Counted from the first letter of the stretch, positions 9,080 to 20,055 are shown. The stretch: DNA of 58,356 nucleotides from Phenylobacterium sp. (GCF_022402485.1 NZ_JAKRSA010000010.1:1-58356); one strand, 5' to 3'. Made by a program: numbers and translations. Notes: generated from the letters alone by a model not told the origin.

Positions 9080-9118
9080 GGACCGCCCCGTCCGCATGGT
9101 GATCGGGGAGTGCCCTAG
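9076..9118. terminator. Inverted repeat between convergent phnE and lpdA
   Basis: CTAGGG and CCCCG on the left pair with CGGGG and CCCTAG on the right, with a 4x4 internal loop and a 13-base apical loop. The repeat spans the whole 35-base gap and includes both TAG stop codons. It has no U-tract, so a role in ending transcription from both sides is inferred from position. Confidence 0.55.
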
Positions 9119-10515
9119 GACTGCATGGTCCAGCCTTCGACGCCCATGGCGGCCTGACGGCCGGCTTCGGAGCGGGTCGGGTGGGGGTGGCTGGTGCGGG
9201 CGATGTCTTCACTGGCGGCCTTGAAGGCCATGGCCACGCAGTATTCGCCGATCAGTTCGCCGGCCTGGGGGCCGATGATGTGGACCCCGAGGATCTCGTC
9301 GGTCTTGGCATCAGCAAGAATCTTGGCGAAGCCGTCGGTCTCGTGATTGATCTTGGCCCGGCTGTTGGCGGTGAAGGGGAACTTGCCGACCTTGTAGGCC
9401 ACGCCGGCCTCCTTCAGCTGCTCCTCGGTCTTGCCAACCCAGGCCACTTCGGGGGCCGTATAGACCACGCTGGGCACCAGATTGTAGTCCACATGGCCCG
9501 CCTTGCCGGCGATCAGCTCGATGCAGGCCACAGCGTCTTCCTCGGCCTTGTGGGCCAGCATGGGGCCGTGGACGGCGTCGCCGATGGCCCAGACGCCAGC
9601 CGCTGCGGTCTTGAAGTGGTCGGTATCGATGACCCCGCGCTTGTCGGTGGTGACGCCGACGCTCTCAAGGCCCAGGCCCTCGGTGTAGGGCCGCCGGCCG
9701 ATGGCCACCAGGACGTAGTCGGCTTCCAGGGTCTCGGCCTCGCCGCCGGCCACCGGTTCGACGGTGAGCTTGACGCCGGATTTCGAAGCTACCGCCCCGG
9801 TCACCTTGGCCCCCAGCTTGAAGACGATGCCCTGTTTGGTCAGGGTGCGCTGGAAGGTCTTGGCCGTCTCGGTGTCCATGCCCGGCGTAATGCGGTCGAG
9901 GAACTCCACCACCGTCACCTCGGCACCCAGACGGCGCCAGACCGAGCCGAGCTCCAGGCCGATGATGCCGGCCCCGACCACGATAAGCTTCTTGGGGACT
10001 TCCGGCAGGGACAGGGCGCCGGTGGAATCAACGATCCGCTTGCCGTCAATCTGTACGCCCGGCAGCGGGGTGGGCTCTGAGCCCGTGGCGATGACGATGT
10101 GCTTGGCGTCCAGGGTCTGAACTGTCCCGTCAGCGGCGGTGACCTCGACCTTGCCGGGGCCGGTGATCTTGCCCGCGCCCTTGATCCAGTCGGCCTTGTT
10201 CTTCTTGAACAGAAACTCGATGCCCTTGGTCAGCTGGGTCACGGAGTCGGCCTTCTGGGCCATCATCTGCGACAGGTTCAGCTTGGGCTTCACCTCGATG
10301 CCAAGGGTGGCGAATTGTTTGCCCATGGCCGCGTCGTACAGCTCCGACGCATGCAGCAGGGCCTTGGAGGGCATGCAGCCGACGTTCAGGCAGGTGCCGC
10401 CCAGGGTCTCGCGCTTCTCGACGCAGGCGACCTTCAGCCCCAGCTGACCGGCCCGGATGGCCGCGTTGTATCCGCCGGGGCCGCCCCCGATGATGACGAC
10501 GTCGTATTGGGACAT
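9115..10515 (-). CDS. lpdA: Dihydrolipoyl dehydrogenase (E3)
   Basis: This flavoenzyme reoxidises the dihydrolipoyl groups of 2-oxoacid dehydrogenase complexes and passes electrons to NAD. The 466-residue protein begins with the FAD motif GGGPGGYNAA, has the redox disulfide in GGTCLNVGCMPS, a second Rossmann motif GAGIIGLELG and the C-terminal catalytic HPHPT. It is the last gene of the sucCD-sucA-odhB-lpdA row and presumably serves the 2-oxoglutarate dehydrogenase complex. A hairpin with a T tail separates it from odhB. Confidence 0.97.
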   Translation of the reverse strand: MSQYDVVIIGGGPGGYNAAIRAGQLGLKVACVEKRETLGGTCLNVGCMPSKALLHASELYDAAMGKQFATLGIEVKPKLNLSQMMAQKADSVTQLTKGIEFLFKKNKADWIKGAGKITGPGKVEVTAADGTVQTLDAKHIVIATGSEPTPLPGVQIDGKRIVDSTGALSLPEVPKKLIVVGAGIIGLELGSVWRRLGAEVTVVEFLDRITPGMDTETAKTFQRTLTKQGIVFKLGAKVTGAVASKSGVKLTVEPVAGGEAETLEADYVLVAIGRRPYTEGLGLESVGVTTDKRGVIDTDHFKTAAAGVWAIGDAVHGPMLAHKAEEDAVACIELIAGKAGHVDYNLVPSVVYTAPEVAWVGKTEEQLKEAGVAYKVGKFPFTANSRAKINHETDGFAKILADAKTDEILGVHIIGPQAGELIGEYCVAMAFKAASEDIARTSHPHPTRSEAGRQAAMGVEGWTMQS

Positions 10516-10553
10516 GGGACTGCAATCCGTAGGTCAGAGGGTCTTCAGAGCCG

Positions 10554-10577
10554 AAAAGGGCGCGGTTCCCCGCGCCC
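10554..10577 (-). terminator. Intrinsic terminator or attenuator between odhB and lpdA
   Basis: On the minus strand GGGCGCGG, a GGAA tetraloop and CCGCGCCC are followed by TTTT. It lies ten bases behind the odhB stop codon and before the lpdA start, so some transcripts should end here and E3 may be made at a lower or separate level. Confidence 0.75.
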
Positions 10578-10586
10578 CTGGCTGTC

Positions 10587-11795
<1,209 letters not shown>

Positions 11796-11840
11796 AGTTG
11801 CAGATTCCTGTTCTTATTGTGGTCTTAGACAGACGACGCC

Positions 11841-14792
11841 CTAGGCGAAGGCTTCGTTGAGGAAGGTTTCAAGTTCGGCCAGGTGACGGCTCATCAGGCC
11901 TGCGGCGGTGGACGCCGAGGCCGGACGACCCACATAGCGAGCCCGGCGGGACTGGACATCCAGCCGCTCCAGGGTCAGCTCCAGCCAGGGGTCGACGAAG
12001 GTCCAGCCCCCCATGTTCTTGGGCTCTTCCTGGCACCAGACCAGCTCGGCCTCCTTGAAGCGCTTGAGCTCGTGGGACAGGGACTTCACCGGCCAGGGAT
12101 AGAACTGCTCCAGGCGCAGGATATAGACATCGTCGATCCCCTTGGCCTCGCGGGCTTCCAGCAGGTCATAGTAGACCTTGCCCGAGCACAGGATCACCCG
12201 ACGGATCTTGTCGTCGGGGACCAGACTGACCGTGGTGTTTTCGCCCCGCTCGGCGTCGTCCAGCAGCACCCGGTGGAAGGACGAGCCCTCCGACAGATCG
12301 GTGAGGCGCGACACCGCCTTCTTGTGCCGCAGCAGGCTCTTGGGCGTCATGATGATCAGCGGCTTGCGGAATTCCCGCAGGAGCTGCCGACGCAGGATGT
12401 GGAAATAGTTGGCCGGGGTGGTGCAGTTGGCCACCTGCATATTGTCCTCAGCGCAGGACTGCAGGAAGCGCTCCAGGCGGGCCGAGGAGTGCTCCGGACC
12501 CTGGCCCTCATAGCCGTGCGGCAGCAGCATGACGAGGCCGCTCATCCGCAGCCACTTGCGTTCGCCCGAGGAGATGAACTGGTCGATGACCACCTGGGCA
12601 CCATTGGTGAAGTCCCCGAACTGGGCCTCCCAGAGAGTCAGCGTCCGGGGCTCGGCCAGGGAGAAGCCGTACTCAAAGCCCAGCACCGCCTCTTCCGACA
12701 GCGCCGAGTCCAGCACCTCGAAATGGGCCTGGTTCGGCGAGAGATTGCGCAGGGGGAAGTAGGTGTCTTCGGTCTCCTGGTCGACCAGGGCCGAGTGGCG
12801 CTGGGTGAAGGTGCCGCGGACGCTGTCCTGGCCCGACAGGCGGACGGGATAGCCCTCGTCGAGCAGGGTGGCGAAGGCCATGTGCTCAGCCGTGGCCCAG
12901 TCCAGCCCCTCGCCCGTTTCGATCGCCTCGCGGCGGGTTTGCAGAACCCGGGCGACAGTCTTGTGGATATTGATCCGCTCCGGGGCGGCGGTGATCTTCA
13001 GGCCCAGATCGACCAGCTTTTGAAGGGGTACAGCGGTGTCGCCCCGGCGGTCCTCGGTGGTGGGCAGGGTCAGACCCGACCACTTCCCGTCCAGCCAGTC
13101 GGCCTTGTTGGCCTTGTAGACCTTGCCCGCATCGAATTCCTTGTCGAGGAAATCGGCAAACTCGGCGATCCAGCCGTCGACCTCCTCGGCGGTGACCACC
13201 GCCTCGTCGACCAGGCGCTTGGTGTAGATCTCGCGGGTGGAGGGGTGGCCCTTGATCTTGGCGTACATCAGGGGCTGGGTCATCGTCGGGTCATCGCCCT
13301 CGTTGTGACCAAACCTGCGATAGCAGAACATGTCGATGACCACGTCCTTGCCAAACTGCTGGCGGAACTCGGTGGCCACCTTGGCGGCGAACACGACAGC
13401 TTCCGGATCGTCCCCATTCACGTGGAAGATCGGCGCCTCGACCATCAAAGCCACGTCCGAGGGATAGGGCGAGGAGCGGCTGTTCTTCGGGCTGGTGGTG
13501 AAGCCGATCTGATTGTTGACGATGAAGTGGATCGAACCGCCGACCCCGTAGCCCTTCAGGCCCGACAGGGCGAAGCACTCGGCCACAACGCCCTGGCCGG
13601 CGAAGGCCGCGTCCCCGTGCAGCAGCAAGGGCAGGACGTGGTGGCGGCCCGCATCGGGGTTTTCCCGCAGGGTGAAGGCCTGCTTGGCGCGGGCCTTGCC
13701 GATCACCACCGGATTGACGATCTCCAGGTGGCTGGGATTGGCGGTCAGGGACAGGTGGACGGAATTGCCGTCAAAGCTGCGGTCCGAGGACGCCCCCAGG
13801 TGATACTTCACATCCCCTGAGCCCTCGATGTCGGTGGGCAGGGACGAGCCCCCCTGGAACTCGTGGAAGATGACCTGGTAGGGCTTGCCCATCACCGCGG
13901 CCAGGACGTTCAGACGCCCCCGGTGGGGCATGCCAAGCACGATGTCGCGGACGCCGAGCGCGCCGCCACGCTTGATGATCTGCTCCAGGGCCGGAACCAT
14001 GGCCTCGCCCCCGTCCAAACCGAAGCGCTTGGTGCCCGGGAACCGGCGGTGCAGGAAGCGTTCGAAGCCCTCGGCCTCGATCAGCTTCTTGAGGATGGCG
14101 ACCTTACCCTTGGGGGTGAATTCGATTTCCTTGTCGCGGCCCTCGATGCGCTCCTGCAGCCAGGCCTTCTGGGCCGGATCGGAGATGTGCATGTACTGCA
14201 CCCCCAGATCGCCGCAGTAGGTGCGCCGGAGGATGGCAAGGATCTCGCGGACCGTGGAGGTCTCCAGGCCCAGGACATAGTCCAGGAAGATCGGACGGTC
14301 GTAGTCAGACTCGGTAAAGCCGTAGGAGGCGGGGTCGAGCTCGCTGGCGTCGCCTGGGACGATGGCGATGCCCAGGGGATCGAGATTGGCCCGCAGATGC
14401 CCGCGCATCCGGTAGGCCCGGATCATCATGATGGCGCGCAGGGAATCCAGGGTGGCGGCGCGGACGGCGTCCACGGAGGCGGCCGGGGCACGCTCGGCGA
14501 CCTTCTTTTCCAGCTTGGCCTCAACCGCTGGCCAGAGGCCGTCCAGGGCTGAAAGCCAGTCGGGGCGCGGGGCCGGCGCATCGGGGCGCACCCAACCGGG
14601 CTTGGCCGCCGCAGCCTTGATCTCCTCGGCCCGTTCCTGGAGCGAGGCGAAGAAGGCCCGCCAGGAGGGCTCAACCGAACCGGGATTCTCCGCCCACCGG
14701 GCGTAGAGGTCCTCTACGAAGGCGACATTGCCGCCATAGAGAAAAGAGGTCTCGGCGAGCACCTCGTTGATCAGACCTGCGTCGTCCGCCAT
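11841..14792 (-). CDS. sucA: 2-oxoglutarate dehydrogenase E1 component
   Basis: This thiamine diphosphate enzyme decarboxylates 2-oxoglutarate and loads the succinyl group onto E2. The length of 983 residues is typical. The N-terminal segment (SFLYGGNVAFVEDLYARW) is the E2-docking region, GMPHRGRLNVLA and GDAAFAGQG mark the ThDP site, and LLPHGYEGQGPEHSSAR is the family signature. The gene sits between sucD and odhB on the same strand, in the usual TCA order. Confidence 0.97.
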   Translation of the reverse strand: MADDAGLINEVLAETSFLYGGNVAFVEDLYARWAENPGSVEPSWRAFFASLQERAEEIKAAAAKPGWVRPDAPAPRPDWLSALDGLWPAVEAKLEKKVAERAPAASVDAVRAATLDSLRAIMMIRAYRMRGHLRANLDPLGIAIVPGDASELDPASYGFTESDYDRPIFLDYVLGLETSTVREILAILRRTYCGDLGVQYMHISDPAQKAWLQERIEGRDKEIEFTPKGKVAILKKLIEAEGFERFLHRRFPGTKRFGLDGGEAMVPALEQIIKRGGALGVRDIVLGMPHRGRLNVLAAVMGKPYQVIFHEFQGGSSLPTDIEGSGDVKYHLGASSDRSFDGNSVHLSLTANPSHLEIVNPVVIGKARAKQAFTLRENPDAGRHHVLPLLLHGDAAFAGQGVVAECFALSGLKGYGVGGSIHFIVNNQIGFTTSPKNSRSSPYPSDVALMVEAPIFHVNGDDPEAVVFAAKVATEFRQQFGKDVVIDMFCYRRFGHNEGDDPTMTQPLMYAKIKGHPSTREIYTKRLVDEAVVTAEEVDGWIAEFADFLDKEFDAGKVYKANKADWLDGKWSGLTLPTTEDRRGDTAVPLQKLVDLGLKITAAPERINIHKTVARVLQTRREAIETGEGLDWATAEHMAFATLLDEGYPVRLSGQDSVRGTFTQRHSALVDQETEDTYFPLRNLSPNQAHFEVLDSALSEEAVLGFEYGFSLAEPRTLTLWEAQFGDFTNGAQVVIDQFISSGERKWLRMSGLVMLLPHGYEGQGPEHSSARLERFLQSCAEDNMQVANCTTPANYFHILRRQLLREFRKPLIIMTPKSLLRHKKAVSRLTDLSEGSSFHRVLLDDAERGENTTVSLVPDDKIRRVILCSGKVYYDLLEAREAKGIDDVYILRLEQFYPWPVKSLSHELKRFKEAELVWCQEEPKNMGGWTFVDPWLELTLERLDVQSRRARYVGRPASASTAAGLMSRHLAELETFLNEAFA

Positions 14793-14867
14793 GCTTCCGC
14801 TTCCAGACGGTCCGCGAAGCTTCTTGGTGAGAGGAGCCGACGGCGGACCGCCATACGCTTGATTGTG

Positions 14868-15746
14868 TCAGGCGCCCTTGAGCACCTGGAGCAAGGTTTC
14901 ACCGAGTTTCGCCGGCGAAGGTGAAACGCGGATGCCCGCATCTTCCATCGCCGCGATCTTGTCCTCGGCGCCGCCCTTGCCGCCCGAAATGATTGCGCCT
15001 GCGTGACCCATCCGCCGCCCGGGGGGAGCGGTGCGTCCCGCAATGAACCCGACCATAGGCTTCTTCTTTGGTGAATTCTTGATGAATTCTGCCGCGGCTT
15101 CCTCGGCCGCGCCGCCGATCTCGCCGATCATGATGATCGATTCGGTCTCGTCGTCGTCGAGGAACATCTGAAGAATGTCGATGAACTCGGTGCCCTTGAC
15201 CGGGTCGCCGCCGATGCCGACCGCGGTGGTCTGGCCCAAGCCCACCTGGGTGGTCTGGAACACGGCTTCGTAGGTAAGCGTGCCTGAGCGGGAGACAACA
15301 CCCACCGAGCCGCGCTTGAAGATATTTCCCGGCATAATGCCGATCTTGCACTCGTCGGGGGTCAGCACGCCGGGGCAGTTGGGCCCGATCAGGCGGGACT
15401 TAGAGCCCGACAGGGCGCGCTTGACCTTGACCATGTCGGCCACGGGGATGCCCTCGGTGATGCAGATGATCAGGGGGATTTCAGCCTGGATGGCCTCCAG
15501 GATCGAGTCCGCAGCGAACGGCGGCGGGACATAGATCACGCTGGCTTCGGCACCGGTCTCACAGACCGCCTCGCCGACGGTGTCGAACACCGGCAGGCCC
15601 ACATGGGTCGTGCCGCCCTTACCCGGGGTGACGCCGCCGACCATCTTGGTGCCATAGGCGATGGCCTGTTCGGAGTGGAACGTGCCCTGGCTGCCGGTAA
15701 TGCCCTGGCAGATGACGCGGGTTTCTTTTCCGATGAGGATGGACAT
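14868..15746 (-). CDS. sucD: Succinyl-CoA synthetase (ADP-forming) alpha subunit
   Basis: The alpha subunit binds CoA and carries the phosphorylated histidine of the succinyl-CoA to succinate step that makes ATP or [17 protein letters not shown] is the CoA-binding start, [19 protein letters not shown] the middle signature, and [19 protein letters not shown] contains the active-site histidine. I start at ATG 15746 (292 residues, [10 protein letters not shown]); it shares a base with the sucC stop codon (TAATG), which points to coupled translation. An upstream extension within sucC has no support. Confidence 0.97.
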   Translation of the reverse strand: MSILIGKETRVICQGITGSQGTFHSEQAIAYGTKMVGGVTPGKGGTTHVGLPVFDTVGEAVCETGAEASVIYVPPPFAADSILEAIQAEIPLIICITEGIPVADMVKVKRALSGSKSRLIGPNCPGVLTPDECKIGIMPGNIFKRGSVGVVSRSGTLTYEAVFQTTQVGLGQTTAVGIGGDPVKGTEFIDILQMFLDDDETESIIMIGEIGGAAEEAAAEFIKNSPKKKPMVGFIAGRTAPPGRRMGHAGAIISGGKGGAEDKIAAMEDAGIRVSPSPAKLGETLLQVLKGA

Positions 15747-16945
15747 TAAGCGGCTCCCCGAACGGCCTTGACGATCTTTTCTGCGCCGTCCGACAGGTCG
15801 TTGGCGGACACAACGTTCAGGCCGCTCTCGGCGATGATCTTCTTGCCGAGCTCGACATTGGTGCCTTCCAGACGGACCACCAGGGGCACCTGCAGGCCGA
15901 CTTCCTTCACCGCCTCGACCACGCCCTCGGCGATGATGTCGCAACGCATGATGCCGCCGAAGATATTGACCAGGATCCCCTTCACGCTGGGATCGGCGGT
16001 GATGATCTTGAAGGCCGCGATGACCTTCTCCTTGGTGGCGCCGCCGCCGACATCAAGGAAGTTGGCGGGTTCAGCGCCATAGAGCTTGATGATGTCCATG
16101 GTCGCCATGGCCAGGCCCGCGCCATTGACCATGCAGCCGATCTCACCGTCGAGGGCGATGTAGGAGAGGTCGTACTTGGACGCCTCGATTTCCTTCTCGT
16201 CTTCTTCGCTGGTGTCGCGCAGGGCCACCACGTCGGGGTGACGGTACATGGCGTTGCCGTCGAAGCTGACCTTGGCATCCAGCACCCGCAGGTGATCGTC
16301 AGCCGTGACGATCAGCGGGTTGATCTCGAGCATCTCCATGTCCTTGGCCACAAAGGCCCCATAGAGCTGACCGAGCAGGGTCGCGGCTTCCTTGGCGAGA
16401 CCGCCGGTCAGGCCCAGGGACTTGGCCAGGTTACGCCCGTGGTGGGGGAATACGCCGGTGGCCGGGTCGATGGAGAAGCTGATGATCTTCTCTGGGGTCG
16501 AGGCGGCGACCTCTTCGATGTCCATGCCGCCTTCGGTGGAGGCGACCACCGAGACACGGCTGGTGTCGCGGTCCACCAGCAGGGAGAGATAGAGCTCCCG
16601 GGCGATGGCGGCCCCTTCTTCGATGTAGAGGCGGTTGACCTGCTTGCCCTTGGGCCCGGTCTGGTGCGTCACAAGCACCCGACCCAGCATTTCCTCGGCG
16701 TTGGACCGCACCTCGGCGGCGGACTTGACCACCCGGACCCCGCCCTTGGCGTCGGGACCGAGGCCTTCGAATCGGCCCTTGCCCCGTCCGCCGGCATGGA
16801 TCTGGGATTTGACGACCCAGACCGGGCCCCCCAGCTGCTCGGCGGCCTTGGCGGCCTCGTCGACGGTGAAGGCGGCGAAGCCGCGCGGGACCGCCACGCC
16901 GAACTCTGCGAGGACGGCTTTGGCTTGATGCTCGTGGATGTTCAT
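15746..16945 (-). CDS. sucC: Succinyl-CoA synthetase (ADP-forming) beta subunit
   Basis: The 399-residue beta subunit has an ATP-grasp fold and provides the nucleotide site of the enzyme. It begins [22 protein letters not shown], has the conserved [14 protein letters not shown] nucleotide segment, and ends with the [13 protein letters not shown] and [15 protein letters not shown] motifs. It is the first gene of the sucC-sucD-sucA-odhB-lpdA row, so its 127-base upstream gap (16946-17072) probably holds the main promoter of the TCA cluster. Confidence 0.97.
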   Translation of the reverse strand: MNIHEHQAKAVLAEFGVAVPRGFAAFTVDEAAKAAEQLGGPVWVVKSQIHAGGRGKGRFEGLGPDAKGGVRVVKSAAEVRSNAEEMLGRVLVTHQTGPKGKQVNRLYIEEGAAIARELYLSLLVDRDTSRVSVVASTEGGMDIEEVAASTPEKIISFSIDPATGVFPHHGRNLAKSLGLTGGLAKEAATLLGQLYGAFVAKDMEMLEINPLIVTADDHLRVLDAKVSFDGNAMYRHPDVVALRDTSEEDEKEIEASKYDLSYIALDGEIGCMVNGAGLAMATMDIIKLYGAEPANFLDVGGGATKEKVIAAFKIITADPSVKGILVNIFGGIMRCDIIAEGVVEAVKEVGLQVPLVVRLEGTNVELGKKIIAESGLNVVSANDLSDGAEKIVKAVRGAA

Positions 16946-17072
16946 GAGGCCGCGATTTGTCGCTAAAATCGTCTCGCCCGGACCGGCGAGTTCTCGGGCT
17001 TATAGGCGCCGCCTCGGAGCGTGGCAACCCGCTAACCTGACGTCACACCCCAACGAAAGTGACATGAGCACC

Positions 17073-17639
17073 TCAGCCAAAGAATAGGCGCCACAGGGTC
17101 CGCCCGGGAATGAAGGTGAAGGCCAGATTAAAGACGAAGGCGCCGTAGAACAGACCCATCATCGCGCGACGGTGCGCGGCCACGTTTCGCCGCCTCGCCC
17201 ACATCACCGCCATCGGTAAAATGATCAGGGTCCAGCCGGTGAGAAGATGGATCAACGACCAGCGGCCAGGGTTCAGGCTGGTGATGAACAGGGTCGAGAC
17301 CGCCGTGGTCATGACCAGCGCCACCCACGTCCAGCCTGCGACCCGATGGAAGGTCCGGCCTTTGCGCATCACCATCAGCACAGCACCGAGCACCAGCGCA
17401 GCCAGGGCCGTGTAGAGGTGGACCTGGATGACCGGCGACAGGCTGGCCAGCAGGGCGAAGTCAGGGGCATGGAGCCGGGCTGTGATGAGGGCTCCCCAGA
17501 TGGCCGGCCATATCCCCCCCATGGCACCGGCGAGGATTGCGAGCACCACCACCAGGCTCAGCGCGAAGCCGCGGCCGAAGGTCCAGCCCCCCAGCGTTGA
17601 ACGGCTTTGCGGGAAGTGATCTTGCGGGGCGAGGGACAT
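17073..17639 (-). CDS. DUF2306-family membrane protein
   Basis: The 188-residue protein has about five hydrophobic segments, at roughly 25-47, 70-90, 103-122, 132-150 and 162-180. The pattern of HLYTALAALVLGAVLM, RVAGWTW, HLLTGWTL and AAHRRAMMGLFYGAFVFN with conserved histidines fits DUF2306, a family of uncharacterised membrane proteins that may bind haem or metal through these histidines. It is divergent from the LytTR regulator gene at 17777, with a shared 137-base promoter region. Function unknown; see the separate finding on this pair. Confidence 0.75.
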   Translation of the reverse strand: MSLAPQDHFPQSRSTLGGWTFGRGFALSLVVVLAILAGAMGGIWPAIWGALITARLHAPDFALLASLSPVIQVHLYTALAALVLGAVLMVMRKGRTFHRVAGWTWVALVMTTAVSTLFITSLNPGRWSLIHLLTGWTLIILPMAVMWARRRNVAAHRRAMMGLFYGAFVFNLAFTFIPGRTLWRLFFG

Positions 17640-17776
17640 CGGGTATCTCCTGAGGCTGCGGCTAGGCCGCGATCTGGGGGAGACAAGGCTTGAGGACCGG
17701 CAAGCGACCAGTGCGGTTTCGTGGACTGACGTCTGGCCGTCGTGAAACGCCGCCCCTGGCCGTTGGCGAAACGTCG

Positions 17777-18565
17777 ATGACGCGCCGGCCCTGGGCCTTT
17801 GGTCCCTATGAGGATTTGGCTGGCTGGCTCCGGGGGCTCGGCCTCGCCCTGGGGGTCGGCGGGTTCCTGGCCCTGTCAGGCGCCTTCGTCGATGAGGGGG
17901 CTGGGCTTGGCCTGCGCTTGGCCTACTGGCTGCCGGTGATGGGCATCGGCACCCTGTGGGGCGGATTGGTGGCCAGAGCCCTCTTTCCTGACCATGAGGG
18001 GCAGGAGGGCCCGCCCGACGGGGTGTGGCTGAGCTGCCTGTGGGCCGCCCTGGCCATGGCCGCGCCGTTCACCGGACTGGCCTGGCTGGCGACGTGGCTG
18101 GCCTTCGGACGCCAGATTCCCTTGGCTGGCGTACCCTACCTGTTTGGCAGCGTCTTTCTGCTGTCTCTGGCCATGACGGTATTGAACACCCTGGTGGAAA
18201 GCCGCCGGCAGGCGATGCGACGGCTAAGCATGGTTCCGGCCCCACCGCGGCCCATCCGGTTCCTCGAGCGGTTACCGCCGCGCCTCCGGGGGGCCGATCT
18301 TCATGCCATCGAGGCGCAGGACCACTATCTGCGCCTGCACACCTCCCGGGGTCAGGATCTGATTCTCATGCGCCTGGGCGATGCGATCGAGGAGCTGGAG
18401 GGCCTGGAGGGGGCTCAGGTCCACCGGTCCTGGTGGGTGGCACGGGCGGCGGTCGAAGACGTGCGCCGGAGCGATGGTCGCGCGGTCCTGACCCTGACTG
18501 GCCGTGTGGAGGTCCCCGTCAGCCGCACCTATTCGCGCCAGTTACGTTCAGCAGGCTGGTACTAG
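17777..18565 (+). CDS. Membrane-anchored LytTR-domain transcriptional regulator
   Basis: The 262-residue protein joins four predicted membrane segments (about 18-38, 43-66, 85-110 and 117-140) to a C-terminal LytTR DNA-binding domain (about 172-261; HAIEAQDHYLRLHTSRGQDL, then VHRSWWVARAAV and VPVSRTYSRQLR). There is no receiver domain, so signalling must come through the membrane part or a partner protein. The ATG at 17777 was preferred to a TTG at 17690. The stop codon overlaps that of the convergent GNAT gene in a CTAG. The divergent DUF2306 gene is the obvious candidate target or partner. Confidence 0.85.
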   Translation: MTRRPWAFGPYEDLAGWLRGLGLALGVGGFLALSGAFVDEGAGLGLRLAYWLPVMGIGTLWGGLVARALFPDHEGQEGPPDGVWLSCLWAALAMAAPFTGLAWLATWLAFGRQIPLAGVPYLFGSVFLLSLAMTVLNTLVESRRQAMRRLSMVPAPPRPIRFLERLPPRLRGADLHAIEAQDHYLRLHTSRGQDLILMRLGDAIEELEGLEGAQVHRSWWVARAAVEDVRRSDGRAVLTLTGRVEVPVSRTYSRQLRSAGWY

Positions 18566-19137
18566 CCCAGCTTGCCCCGCCGGGCGCGCCAGGCGTCCCG
18601 ACCCTGGCCCCACACATCGACCTGCACATCCATGGGCGCTGGCAGACGGGCCTGGCGAAGTATGCTGGACCCCAGCCGCCGGGCAACCGCCTGAGAATTG
18701 GCGTTGATCGGTTCGATGGTGTGGACCACCTCGTCCCAGCCCAGCTGGTCGAAGGCGAAGTCCATGGCCGCAGCCGCGCCCTCGGTGGCGTAACCCCGGC
18801 CCCAGCAGTCGCGGATAATCCCCCAGCCCACCTCAGGCCCGGGCCAGCCGTGGGGGCGCCAGGGGCCGAGCCGGCCGATCCAGCGACCCGATTCCTTCTC
18901 GATCACCGAGAACATGGAGAAGCCCTCCAGGGCCCAGGACCCGGCGATGGTCATCATGGAGCGCCAGACCTGAGCCGGGTTCATGGGCCCGCCGATGTAG
19001 CGGGCCGCCTCCTCGTCGGCGGAAAAGGCGCACCAGGCCTCGAAATCGGCCATGGCCGGCGGCCGCAGGACAAGCCGGGCGGTCTCCAGGGTTGGCCCGA
19101 GGGTCTGACCATCTTGCGACAGCGTCGTCTGGACCAT
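18562..19137 (-). CDS. GNAT family N-acetyltransferase (RimJ/RimL-like)
   Basis: The 191-residue protein matches acetyl-CoA-dependent N-acetyltransferases of the RimJ/RimL type: ETARLVLRPPAMADFEAWCAF at the start, EVGWGIIRDCWGRGYATEGAAAAMDFAFDQLG as the acetyl-CoA loop and helix, and INANSQAVARRLG near the end. The substrate may be a protein N-terminus or a small molecule. The ATG at 19137 has an AAAGGGG site six bases upstream, better than an upstream alternative at 19173. Confidence 0.85.
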   Translation of the reverse strand: MVQTTLSQDGQTLGPTLETARLVLRPPAMADFEAWCAFSADEEAARYIGGPMNPAQVWRSMMTIAGSWALEGFSMFSVIEKESGRWIGRLGPWRPHGWPGPEVGWGIIRDCWGRGYATEGAAAAMDFAFDQLGWDEVVHTIEPINANSQAVARRLGSSILRQARLPAPMDVQVDVWGQGRDAWRARRGKLG

Positions 19138-19235
19138 GGATGACCCCTTTCGGTGGGTGGCGTTCAGCTGCAATTCAGGCCCAAGGGACCAGCCTTGTCG
19201 AGCCTGATCCGAACCCTCATAAGCGCGGCGCGCCC

Positions 19236-19964
19236 ATGACCCAAGATGCCCCTGACCCCCCGGCCGAATCGAAAGTCTCTCCGCCCCCTGAGTCGGCGGC
19301 GGAAACCCTGAGCCTTGGACCCAGGGCCCCGCGCCCGCGACGCCGGGGCCTCTGGCTCACCGGGACCGCCGGCCTGGCCCTGGCGGGGATTGTCGCCCTC
19401 ATCCTCATGGGACGGTCGCCGATGAGCCCGGCGCCAGGGGACCAGACCTTGAGCATCCAGGTGGCGGAGCGGTCGCAGGCGGCCGCCCCTGACCCCGCGC
19501 CCGGCGCCCCCCTCGAGGTCCTGCCAGAGGACATGGCCCAGGCGGCGCCCCACAGTCCGCCCCTGATTCCGGAGACCCCGCTGGAGACCGCCGCCACGTC
19601 CGCATCGGAGGATCTTGGCCCTTCGTCTGACACCATGAGCCTTCAGCCCGCCAGCCTGGCCTTCTCCCCCAGTTTTGACTGTCGCCAGGCTCGAACCCAT
19701 GCCGAGCGGGTGGTGTGCGCCGATCCGGTCCTGGCCGAGGCCGACCAGAGGCTGGCCAGCGCCTATAGCCAAGCCCTGGCCGCCGGCGTGCCCGGCTGGC
19801 GACTGGAGCGCCAGCAGCGGCGCTGGCTGCGCGCCCGGGAAGATGCCGCCCACGCGGCACCCGCCGCCGTGGCGGAGGTCTATGCCGTCCGCATCGCCGA
19901 ACTGGAGGACATGGCCGATATCTTTGCCCCAGAGGAGGGCCCGCCCTGGCCCGCCTCCTGGTGA
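19236..19964 (+). CDS. LprI-like (lysozyme inhibitor-type) domain membrane protein
   Basis: The 242-residue protein has a basic cytoplasmic start, one membrane segment at about 46-66 (LWLTGTAGLALAGIVALILM) and a long Pro/Ala-rich linker. A C-terminal domain of about 90 residues has paired cysteines (FDCRQARTHAERVVCADP) and the pattern LAEADQRLASAYSQAL..QRRWLRARE, typical of the LprI family. M. tuberculosis LprI inhibits lysozyme, but most family members are uncharacterised. The start MTQDAPD is chosen because upstream codons overlap the GNAT gene. It faces mdh across a bidirectional terminator. Confidence 0.75.
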   Translation: MTQDAPDPPAESKVSPPPESAAETLSLGPRAPRPRRRGLWLTGTAGLALAGIVALILMGRSPMSPAPGDQTLSIQVAERSQAAAPDPAPGAPLEVLPEDMAQAAPHSPPLIPETPLETAATSASEDLGPSSDTMSLQPASLAFSPSFDCRQARTHAERVVCADPVLAEADQRLASAYSQALAAGVPGWRLERQQRRWLRAREDAAHAAPAAVAEVYAVRIAELEDMADIFAPEEGPPWPASW

Positions 19965-19987
19965 ACCCAACGCGGCGCGCGGCCAAA

Positions 19988-20028
19988 AGATAAGGGCGGC
20001 ACCGGTCCCCCGGGCCGCCCTTTGTTCT
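19988..20028. terminator. Bidirectional terminator between the LprI-like gene and mdh
   Basis: AAGGGCGGC (19992-20000) pairs with GCCGCCCTT (20014-20022) around a 13-base loop. T-rich sequence follows on the plus strand (TTTGTTCTGTT) and A-rich sequence precedes it (CCAAAAGAT), so the hairpin can stop transcription of both convergent genes. Confidence 0.8.
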
Positions 20029-20055
20029 GTTCAGATCTGTCCGCGCTGACGGCAA

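Noticed and set aside
14800..14860. Hairpin CGGTCCGC / GCGGACCG between sucA and sucD as a terminator
   Set aside because: The arms are about 35 bases apart and no T-tract follows; an mRNA processing site is possible but unsupported.
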